A program made the position numbers and the translations under genes. From positions 2,158,501-2,222,500 of the forward strand of contig JBBMOA010000012.1 of assembly GCA_037954235.1 (NCBI GenBank): a stretch of 64,000 nucleotides of DNA, given 5' to 3'. The notes below the pieces were generated by a model, which had not been told where the DNA came from, did no database searches, and saw only the letters and a list, made by a program, of their open reading frames with translations. Below, one piece after another: positions 26,041 through 37,000 of the stretch (positions are counted from its first letter, which is position 1; each line of letters starts with the position of its first letter). This stretch comes from Aulostomus chinensis. Lineage: Eukaryota; Chordata; Actinopteri; Syngnathiformes; Aulostomidae.

Positions 26041-26713
26041 AGTTTAGTAGCCTGGATGGTTATCAGAATGAACGAGTTTCCAGACGATGGAGGAGCAGAA
26101 ACCCGTTACTAGCACACAGCGCAAGCATCACAATATAAGAGCGCACATGCTAATGTTAGCTTCTGCTAACACCGCAAACACCAGCATCGAAAAGTCACTA
26201 AACTTTTCAAGAAAGTTCTTTTATGGTTCAATTCTCTTCTGGCGCGACACAGACGACGTTCCTCATCCCAAAATATGCGAATCTGAAGCGGCAAAACTCA
26301 CCTCTGGCAGTTTAGCGTTTATCTTATAAATAAATGTTCTCATATCCGGTTCCGGTCCGACAGCGATAGCGGTCCCCAGTAAATTCACGTTCCAACAACG
26401 GCACCGTGCCGACCGGCTGGAGTAAGACTGAACTCTGAAGCAGTAACTGTCTTTTGAAATGAAAATGATCGTAGTTTCCCTCGGACGAACGAGGACTCCC
26501 GCGCACTCAGGAGAACGTCTGTGTTGGGCATTTAGCCGATATTTCGCTGCTACCGGCGGGTGTCACCTTGAATTTTGACCAACCGCCCCGCGAGCACACC
26601 GCCGGTGGACTCCTCTCTGTACTCATCGTCGAGGGAATGTTCTGGTCGTCGGTCATTTTTGTCTAAAGATTGTCTAACAGCTGTTTTTTTTTCTTTCTAC
26701 GCGGAGCCTCATA
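26041..26713. promoter_or_regulatory. divergent MCM3AP/YBEY promoter
   Basis: The two start codons are 673 bp apart and point away from each other. A minus-strand donor CAGAG|GTGAGT ending at 26302 and an acceptor ATCCAG|GCTAC starting the next exon at 26051 suggest a noncoding first exon of MCM3AP at about 26302-26500. This leaves a shared core of under 250 bp before YBEY. No TATA box stands out. CCGGTTCCGGTCCG near 26345 contains CCGG-based ETS-like cores. Exact transcription starts cannot be read from the sequence. Confidence 0.65.
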
Positions 26714-28624
26714 ATGGGTGTAGTGGTGCGGAATCTCCAAAAGGTGGTGCCTTTGCGCCGCGCCAGGCTGCGCAAGGACGTGGAGACGCTGAGACACATC
26801 CTGGGCATCCAGAAGTTCGACCTGAGCATCATCTGCGTGGACAACCGCCGGATCCAGCACATCAACAGCCTCTACAGGAAGAAGAACCAGCCGACGGATG
26901 TCCTCTCCTTCCCTTTCTACGAGGTACGTCTACACATCGAAATATCGTCTTCCAGTTAGTGTTCGACGATTAAAAGCATTTAAAAGTCTCTCGCTATTTT
27001 TAGTCTATTTTGGCAGGATTTTTTTTAAATATATGGTTAAAAAAATCTATTTTTTTCTATCAGTGTCGCAAGCCTTTTGTCGGTTCTGTTCTCTCCACCA
27101 AAAAGAGGAACATGGCCGTAGCTGCTTCCAGGATCTGAGAAGGTGGCGCCAACACCTTCCTGGTTATTTTGGGCTTCTTTTCTCTCTGGTTGTTAACAAA
27201 CGTGGATAAAAGCTTAGGAGAAGTTACCATTTAAGGTGAAGGAGGCAGCGGTTCAGTGGACCGGCCCTGATGAGGTGACCACTAACCTGATCGTGTTCTG
27301 ATGCTCAGGACCTGAGGCCTGGTAAGGTGCCCTGCCCCCTGCACAGAGATGAGCTGAACCTGGGGGACATCTTCCTGGGTGTGGAGTTTGTGATGAGGCA
27401 GTGCCAGGAGGACAGAACGGATCTGCACGGTGCCCTCACTGTGAGCAGCTCATTCTTCAACTGTCTCCGCCCTCCTGTACCATGTGATAATAGCACCCAG
27501 ACCCCTGTGTTTTAGGTGGTAGCTGCTCATGGGATCTGCCACCTGCTGGGTTACAGGCATGAGACGGAGGATGAGTGGACGGAGGTACGTGTTGGGTGTA
27601 CCCTGGTTAAAAACATGCAAACGGCACGTTCCCTGTCACGAGAAGTGGCGCCCGGCCCACCGGTCTGATCTTTTCATGGGTAAAACCAGAGGGTTTCTGT
27701 TTAGAGCGCAAACATCCACTGAAATGAATGAAAATGTGAAGACTGATGATGATGATTACTAGGAATCAAAGGAACCCATGTGGTCACTGTATTAGTATCC
27801 AGCCCAGAACCGTGGAACCTGATCCTTGTGGGGGCTTTGCTCCTCCGGTGTTGAGGGTCGTGATGTTTGCTGCCTCGCATCCATTCAGGGCTTGGCGCTG
27901 CTTGAACTGATGTCCTTCCGTCAGCAATCAGATAAAAATATTGATTGACAACGGTCAGGGAGTAGGCAGAGCACTGGAGTGAAGTGTTCTCGAGTTTCTT
28001 GTAGACTATTCATATTTATCATATTCCTGTCAACATGCTACAAGGCCACTCATGACTGAAGACACGCCCACATTAGTCACGGTGTTCTATTCCAGTTTCC
28101 CTTTGGAATTTGGCCTGGAACCATTTAGTCGTGTTGGAACATCTGGAGGGTGTCCCTGCTGATCAAGCAGAACTGAGCTCAGAGAGGTGCGCAACACTGG
28201 CGTGGAGCTGGACCGGCGGCGTGATGCTGTGTGCCTGACAAAACGTTTAAGAACTCTGGTGGCAGTCGTCACCATGTGATTACACGTCTACAACACGTCT
28301 AAATAACGGGACTAAAATCACTAAACTTGAACCTGGCCGTTGATCATCCTAGCGATGACCTCATCATGGTAACGAGGAGTCATGATCATTCTCCATTTCT
28401 GAAGCGTGTTGACCTGCGTGTTCGAGAGAAGTGACTGAGGGGCGAGTTCATCTCTAATTGTTATTGCAGACATTCCTGTTGTTTCAGTGTTGGGAGTTCA
28501 TCACATCTGAAGGTTCATGTTCCTCCAGATGCTGCAGAGAGAGAACTACATTCTCACCGAGTACAACAGACTCACGGGGCAGCAACTGCTGCCGCTGATG
28601 AAGAGGTGCAGCCAGGACAGGTGA
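26714..28624 (+). CDS. YBEY: endoribonuclease YbeY homologue, 4 exons
   Basis: Mitochondrial metal-dependent RNase of the UPF0054 family, needed for ribosomal RNA processing and mitoribosome assembly. Exons: 26714-26923, 27309-27440, 27516-27584, 28529-28624, all in phase 0, giving 168 aa (human 167). The N-terminus MGVVVRNLQKVVPLRRARLR matches the vertebrate start. The family zinc motif H-x3-H-x5-H is present as H119, H123, H129 (HGICHLLGYRH), and TDVLSFPF is conserved. The C-terminus (LLPLMKRCSQDR) is less conserved, as usual. A plus-strand AATAAA at 28926-28931 may end the transcript. Head to head with MCM3AP and tail to tail with USP37. Confidence 0.97.
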
Positions 28625-28925
28625 TGGCGCTCCACCCCGCCTCTGCACGATCAGCTGGTGTACCAGAGCGGCCGGGATTGGCCGTCACGACCGCTGTTGC
28701 TAAGATGGCAGCGGTCGTGTTGATGTGAAAGGTTGTTCGACGTGGGAGTGAAGTACAAGACTAAGAAGAGCCACCAGGCCTGAATTCAACGCCCCGCATC
28801 CCAACCACAGCTGGGGCTCCACATCGCAGTGCACTGTTTTCTCATGGTATTGGTTTTCTAACTGATGTCCAGATTAGGGTTGTAGAATTCCAGGGGTTTT
28901 CCCAATTTCAGTGGGATTTAATGGG

Positions 28926-28931
28926 AATAAA
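28926..28931 (+). promoter_or_regulatory. candidate YBEY poly(A) signal
   Basis: AATAAA about 300 nt past the YBEY stop codon, on the coding strand. Confidence 0.45.
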
Positions 28932-29728
28932 CTGGACATGCTGGGATAATTCACACCAACGGTGTTTTTCAAATTCAGGCAAAAAAAAAAAAGTGCTCTC
29001 ATAAGCATTAATGCATGCAAACATCTGTAATTCACTTCATTCCACTGGAGTAAAACGTTTCTGCACGCGGAGGGCGGGGCCTCAGTATTAAATGAGGTGT
29101 CAATCAGCATGATGTCAGAACCTCAGCAGCCAAATTCAAACACTTCTGGCATAAATGAACCCCAAAGTGCCACGTTTACTTCCGTTAGTTCCCATGGAAT
29201 GTTTCCTAACGGAGGGAAAAGTTCCTGAACTTTACCTCCCATGGAAACTTTCCACCTCTGCAATTCTACGCCAAATCCATCCTCACACTGAGTATTCGTC
29301 GACTGTGCGAAGGACCGGACATCTTTGTGAAACACGAAAGTTTAAAAACATCACGATAAAAAGCCTGTGTACTTTCACTGTAATATTTTATTAAAATCTG
29401 CTTTAAGAAGAAGTCAACTGTGTGTGTGAAGGGTAGAAAAAGCTGCTCATTCTTCACAAATACTTCTCGTTACACTGCATTGGGGGACAGGATGTTCAGG
29501 AGGGCGCCATGTTTCAGACAGTGGAAATAAATAACAGTAATGATGTCATGACAGCAGACGCAGCGTCGTTCAGCTGCAGCGTGTTGATGTTTACAGGGGT
29601 GGCAGAAGAATCCTAGAGCCAAGTGGAACAAGTACAGGAATATCAACAGTCCTTTGTTTCAGTCTCGGAGCTTGACGGGAAGTGAGAGGTTAGCAGGACC
29701 GCAGGGTTCAGTTTGTGGAACAGCCTGA

Positions 29729-29777
29729 AGTGACACTTCACCAAAAAGCTCTATTCTGCCTTTAAAGTGCTGATGGC
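29729..29777 (+). repeat. dispersed repeat family A copy
   Basis: Reads AGTGACACTTCACCAAAAAG then TATTCTGCC; related to 13491-13537 and others. About 80 bp further on is AGAGCCAGCCACGTGCAG, which also recurs near other copies (35391, 54977). Confidence 0.55.
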
Positions 29778-31078
29778 TCAGAGTTGACAACTCAAAGGTG
29801 TTTCCTCTCCTCCTGCATTACTTGGTTAGAGGCCAGAATGTAGGAAGAGCCAGCCACGTGCAGAATGAGCTCGAAGCCAACAGAAACCAGCGGCTAGCGA
29901 CAAAGCCGTCAGTTTGTGAACTCTCAAGGTCATAATCCGGTGGAATCCAGGTGTCTATCCAGATGCACGCCCACTAATCCACAAGCAAACAGAGTCAAAA
30001 ACAGAACAGCACTTCCAGCTTGGCAGGACCCTGAACCAGTAAAGTGAATTTATTCTGAGCTCAAATCAAAGCGTCTGAATTCCTGAGCTCTCGGCTGGAT
30101 GGAGACGACGGCGGCCCCAGACCTTGAGTTTACAAACGGATGCTGTTGGAGCGTTAGCTGTGAGCTACGTGAGCGTGGCGGGCTCTTTCTGGAGTCACGT
30201 AGTGCAGCAGGAAGAACATCTTGGTGAGCGTAACACCCATTAGTGAGCACTTTAAGGCCAAGACACTTTTTAAAGACGGTGAAATCAGACATGACACTGA
30301 ACCTGGCGCCACGATGGTCTCGTATGAAGGACTGTAACTGCCATGGCTCATTTCAGTGGCTCACCAAGAGAACCTCTTCCTGTATGGTGCAATAAATAGA
30401 AAAAAATCTGAAAAATCTCTCTTGCTGAGGTTCAACAAATATTCAAACACAAGGTTGTGCAACTTTGAAAATAAAGCTTACATACATTTATGAAAGTTTT
30501 CTTAGGAGGCACAAGGTCAAAACTCAAAAGTAGCGAGCGGGCTTTACTGAAATTGGTTAATAAGTCGAGCACAGAAAGCAGCTGGGAAAACCACACACTC
30601 TGACAGACAGCTGATTTGAAGTTTGTGCCAGAACATAGATATTGCACCAAATGTACCCGCTAAATACAACAACCCTCTAACTCTATAATAGCTTATAATC
30701 CAACATAGAATATATCTTTATTTAGTTTATATGGGAAATAAAGGGTTTTCAAACATACAATTCATGAAGCTCCAGTAGTCGCGTCTGTATGAAGGGTTGA
30801 AAGTTCAAAGAGGTGTACCAAGAAACAAAGAAAGAGCTTTACAAAACCGTTTGATAAAACCATAGCAAAGAACAACTCCAGCCCTCCGACGTGAAGGCCT
30901 TGTCCACGTGGTAACTGCATCTATCAGAGTCTTTGCACCTGCGTGGGCGTCTACAGGCGTCAATGCTGAGACAACAATTCAGAAAGGACACAGCACAGAA
31001 CGGCAATCAGTAGTACTCAAGTTGTTCAGAGGAGAGCGCCATCTACCGGGGTTCAGCTGCTACTGCCAGGCGCGGCGC

Positions 31079-34000
31079 TCAGAGGGGCTGCAGGACGTTT
31101 CTTCCCACATCCGAAGTGCCGCTGGCTCCGGCTCGCTCCATCTCAGACAGCTGCTCGAACATGTCCCTGAGGAGACAGCAGCATCTTACCACCCATCCAT
31201 GGAACGCCGTCCAAGACATGAACATAGACTAGGAAGTAGCTGGCAGATGAATGAAAGACACCAAATCAATAACTGCCACAGAGCGATGGTGGGGCAGGAT
31301 GTGGTGGGGAACCTCAGGGTCGGGATTTACTAGATGACCGTTTAGTTACCAACTTTTACTTCAACCATGGAGGACAGCAGTGTGAGCAGCATCTAGTTCA
31401 GTGTCAGAGTGCTTTACTTGGATCAACAAGGCTCCACGTTTGGTCCAAAAAGCTCACCAGGTCCTTGCGCTCACATGCTTTACTACGACAGCTGTCTGGT
31501 TCCTGCGCAGACTCACTTGTGCATGTAGAAGAAGATGTATCCGCTGCGGTCGCGGTCTCTCTGGACGGCTGCCTCTTGCGTACGGGACACGTCCAGGTCA
31601 TTGTAGGTCAGCCACGACTGCTTCTTCATGTCGAACACGTCACTGATGTAATGGCCTGAGGCGCAAAAATTAACTTTAATGTGTGAACAGTCAAGTACTT
31701 CATTTCTCACAAAAGAGCGAACCTCCAAAGTAACTGGGTTGGTTACTCCAGTTTACACAACAGCGTGCGTCCCTGTCTTTACATTGTGAATCATCTTTGG
31801 AGGGGAAAGTCTCCTGGCTGGAGAGACCTCGTCTGCAGAGGACGGCCAACATGACACGGCGTCTCCAGGAGGAGACTTCACCTTCACAACCCACAGCATT
31901 ACAAGGTTCTCACCAGAGGAGGAGCTGCTGCCGATGTGACTGACCACACTGATGAGTCTGAAGGAGTTGGCCAGGTCTCCGCTCTGTGGAGCAACGTCAG
32001 AATCACAGATTACTGCACCTGAGCAGCTATGGCGCTCACAAAGCGAGTCTAACGACCAAAGAACAAAAGCCTGCCAATCTTCTTGATTTAACCCACTGGG
32101 CACACACCAGGCTCGGGGAGGTGTCCGTCGTTTCCCGGCCCAGTCTGGTGTACAGGATTAAACTGGTTTAAGTTCATGCAAATCAGCTCCAGCAGCATTT
32201 GTCCAATCATGCAAGTTCTTTGTGGATTGAAAGCATTCGTCATGTACCGACACTTCATCGCCCAACAACACAACAGCCCTTACTGCATGAACAATAAGCA
32301 AAAAGACAGCAGTTCCGGGATGATGAAGGCGTCGACTGACTGGCCCGTCAGTTCCCCACATTGGAATCTTATCAAGCATTTCATGTTGCAGCCACTGACT
32401 GAAGACCTGATCCAGGTCTGGGAGGAGGTCCCCAGGAGACAATCCACCCTACGCCCTCATAGAAGTGGGATTCAGTAGGATTCTGAGTCCAGTCATCAAT
32501 GGGTTCATGGTTTTGGTTCAATCCATCGATCTTTGGTCATCTGGTTCTCATAATCACACTTTGTACATTCATCAAGACCTGGGATGTGACTTCAGTGTTC
32601 CCTTGAGTTTTCTGAGCAGTGAATCCATCCTGCATGAGCTCAGGAATGCTGCCAGCAGAGCCAAGTGCAACATCTAGTGGTCAGATCCTGCTGTGCCAGG
32701 CTGCTCTGATTTCTGTCTTAATATAAAAACCACTTTGGAGATGTGTCAGCTAGCTTAACGCACACTGAGTTCTTTTCAATGCTGCATTTGCAGCCTCGAC
32801 TGGGACTTAAATGAGCAACCACAGTGCAAAATAAGATTGATCAGGACATTTTCCCTGACAGCCACACTGCTGCAACCCCTTGTAGCTTTCCAAGCACATG
32901 AATGTGGCTGTTGCTTTGACTGAGTGGAGCTTTGGGATGTTGATTAAATCAAGTGTCCTGCTGACACCTAACTGACTTGAGTTGCTAGGTAGTTGAAATC
33001 AGACGTGGAGGCAGCAGGACGTAAATACCTCCGCGTTCCTCTTCAGGTTCTCAGCCTCAGCCTCCGTGTACTCCATATCCAGCACGTCCTCGTTGCCGGA
33101 GTCATCATCTGAGCATAAAAGCTCTGGCAGAGAATTATTGAACTCTGTTGGGTGAGGACAACATATTGTTACCGGTCCGATATTCTCACACCAACGACTG
33201 ACCTCTTATGCAAGACGCTACGTCACAAGAGGTCTGATCCTGAATGCTACATAGCTACGCTAACACACTGGCTACTACAGGGTTTTCCTCCTGGTGAAAG
33301 TTAAACCAGCAGCTGGACCGATGGGAATTTAGGTCAGTTTAGCGATGCGCCGACATACCAGAGGAAGAGGGCTCTCCTGACCAGACCGACTGCTTCCACT
33401 ACCATGCTAACATGCCAACGACCCCATGAAGTTTGCAGTACTTGGTGCAACATTTAATGTTGGTTCCTACCTTGCAGGCTGAGCTCAGTGGCCCTCTTCA
33501 GGTCGTCATCTTCTCTCATCTCTTGGGCCTCCTATATGGGACGGACATGTTACACCACGAAGACATTCTTATGACTCAGGTGACTTTTTTGTATTTACAC
33601 TCAAACTTCTGTTTCATTTTTGCCTTTAAAGAAGGAATGACATCATCGCTCCATGCTTAGAGCAAAGCTCCAGCGATGTCGCCTGCCCTGTGACCTTACA
33701 TGCTCCTGGAGGCTCTGGGCCAGCGCCTGCTGCAGCTCCTGCTCCTCCCGCTCCTGGTCCAGACTGTACTGCTGAACCCAGTCCAGCTCCCCCTGCTGCT
33801 GCACACCCTCCGGAGTCTGGTTCTCCTTGTTTTCATCCATGGTCAAGTCCAGGGAATCCAGCACATCTAAACCACACCAACACACACATCAGGAGACTTT
33901 CAATATGGAGTGATTCACTAGATCCAATCTCATTTCAATCCTTCCTTATTCAAGATGGAGACCCTCATTAATCCCATACCTGCAGGCTGCTTGTTGTCTG

Positions 34001-37000
34001 TGTCCATCAGCTCTGTGTGGTAGGCGAGGTCTTGGGCATCCGTGTCCCCGAAGCCGGTGTCAGGGCTACTGGTTGGCTCGTCCTCCAGAGGAGGTGGAAC
34101 AGAGAGCCCGGCCTCTTGACGACTGATCTCCAGCACAGCCTCTAACATTTCATCGTCATTAATGCCGCCAAAGTCTGATGAGTCCATTGCTGCCCCCCGC
34201 TGAAAACATGGAGAAGTGTCAGGAAATGAGTTGAAAATTCCATCTCAGTGAAAGAATTCCCTGAAAACGTGACTGTATCCACCTCCTCCGGTCGGTCATC
34301 ATCTTCAGGCAGGCAGCTGCTGAGTCGTCGTTTGCGGCTGGCACTCACTTTTCTGGTGGGTTCTTCTTCGCAGTCGGAGTCCACCAGAATGGCGGCGTAG
34401 CTGGAGTTGACCACTTTCCCTCCAACCCTCCTGGACACATGCAGGAGCTCAATTAGCCACGCAAAAATGGGAGGAATTCTGTTCCTCGTCCTGCCACATA
34501 CGACACATTTCATTTCTGGGAGGTGTGATCGGTAGGACTCACCGGAGAGCTGCTGTGGAGGAGTTAACCAACTGTGACGTTTTGAGTGTTCGGGACCTTT
34601 GGGAGGAGAGGTTTTTTTGGTTACAATCCTGTTGTGTTAAGTTTAATTGCCCACTTTAGAACACAAGAACAACACAACAATAATCATGTTTTCATTCAGA
34701 TGTCCTACATTGATGCTTGAGAACTCCAGCTGAGACTGACGGGGGGCCGCGTGGACTCGGTGCAGTGGGAGAGCAGGGTCAAGTAGCGGGGGATCACAAC
34801 CTGCTGGCCCAGCTTGCTGTTCAGAGACAGCTGGGCGTTGAAGCTGTAGCGTTTCAGGTGGAGGATGAGAACTCTGTGGACGGAGAACATCAGGCGGTCA
34901 CCGTCTTCATTCACCTGCTCATGGCTACCAGGAAGTACTGACTGACTGTAACTGACTCTCACATACCGGGGTAGTTTGCTGAATTTATGTGTAACAGTGG
35001 CTGCTTTCCCATTGCATTTCTCACACGAGTATTCAATTTCCTCCATCTGCAAAGAACAACAACAACAAAATTTATTTTATTGTAATTCTGTTTCCAGTTG
35101 AGATGCAAAGATACTTTACAAACAGAATATGACAGGTTTGGACGGAGGTGAAAGGTTAACTGAACTCTATTACCAGACTAACAACCCCTGACAGAAGAGA
35201 GGAGAATAAGCCTTTTTTGTTCTTGCAGAGTCCAAGTACTGTGCAACAAAATTTTGTAATGGCACAGAGTGGAAGATTCCAAACTTCACCCAAAATAACG
35301 GAACTTGCCATTCACGTACAGACAAGATTACGAAGACACCCCCCCCCCCCCGCATCACTTCTGTGTGACTGAAGAAAGCAGAGAGAGCCAGCCACGTCTA
35401 TTTAGCTTGAACTTAAAGGAGACTGGACAGTGTTGCAGCTCCTGAATCACACTTTCTGGAACAATCCACGTTTAATAGTAAGTAAAAACTTTGAATGGAG
35501 CGAAAACCAAAACTAGCTACCACTCTTCCTGTCTGTCGCGTGTTCATGGTGGCACTGAACCACAAGTGTTATAGTTCCTTTTTTTAAGTTATTACTCAGG
35601 ATTTGACTGCAGCAGGAAGACACGCACCAGACGATGAACTGGAGAGTTGTAAACAGCCATTTTTGGACAGATCTGCTGCTATCAGCAGTCAGTCTCTATT
35701 AGCTTCAAGCTAACTATACTATACTGGGCTCTTTCTGTATTCTGGACAGACAAAGAAGTCATCAGGAGTAACGCAAGTGACTGACCCTAAAGAAGAGGTC
35801 CAGAGAATCCTGGATGGAGCGAAGGGGGAGGGTTTTCTTCCGTCGAGGGAGGTCGATCGACAGGTCGTTGAACTGCTCTCGCTTGGTCACCACCTCACCA
35901 CAGCTGCAACAAGCAACCAGGATTTCATTTTCCTCCTCATCTCCACAGACAGTCTTCACTCATAAATTACAGGGATGTATTGATCTGATCAACCAGGACA
36001 GAGGCCTCACCCTTTGCAGGTGATGGTGTGCTGCACCTCAAACTCCATGTTGACAGCCACAGGGCACGTGTAGATGCGGGAGGTGTCCACTTCCTCACCA
36101 GGCTCCGCCCTGGCTGCCTCATGACTGTTCTCACACATGACCGAGGAAGAGGAGGAAGAGGCAGCAGCGGCGGCGGCTGCAGACTCATGAGTCCAACTTT
36201 TGTTCATCTTCTCCACATCGTCTTTCAGCTGGTCCAGACACTGGCTCAGGAACTCGTGAGCATCCTGATGAACACGGTGACATGCAGTGACTTCATTAAG
36301 CACAAGAGAATTCAGTTAAACACAACACAGATGGAGTTAAATGAAAAGGATGAAAATAGCGTGGTTTTAAATGTTGCAGCAGAAGCTTCAAGAGCGGCAT
36401 GGCAAAGGGCCAGAAGTGTTCAGAGAAATGCCAGATCCACGGGAAAATACCAAATCAAAATGTGTTTTTATAGTTTTCTAAATCTCATGATGATGATGTT
36501 GAAGAATAGCGAGAAAATTATGGAGTCCCATTGAAGTAGACTAGATGATGATTCTTGAGTTATGTGCAAAAACATCTGTTTTAATTTGAGGTGCTGCAGT
36601 TTGATTTATACAATTCTTTCTGCAAAAAGACATTTAAAATAGTAAAACATTGAAAGAGTAAATCATTTCTCTGACATTTTAAGGCCACAAATGTACATTG
36701 GATTCTGTCTACCCATCTATCTATCACCAGAGGGAATCTTACATTCTGCATGTTTCCAGAAAAACGCTCTGCGGTGGAGGAGATGGCACTCTTCACTTTC
36801 CTCAGAAGGTCTTTTTTGGTCTCTGGACAACCCACATCCTTCTTGGCCATTAGATGAGCAAAACGCCTGGGAAAATGAAAATGCAGCGGGAACACTTTCA
36901 CACCACTCATATGCACGTGTCCAAGCAATATTCAAAACTTTGCTACAAATACATTTTAAGCAGGCATTGAAGGGTAAGCTGGCAAGTCAAATGAAGAAAT

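Larger units (their letters stand above)
28625..31078. other. YBEY-USP37 intergenic gap and 3'UTRs
   Basis: No coding potential beyond the end of YBEY. Minus-strand AATAAA hexamers lie at 30717-30722, 30049-30054 and 29387-29392, so the USP37 3'UTR could be about 0.36, 1.0 or 1.7 kb. The gap also contains a family A repeat copy (29729-29777). It is the boundary between the human 21q22.3-like and 2q35-like gene blocks. Confidence 0.7.
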
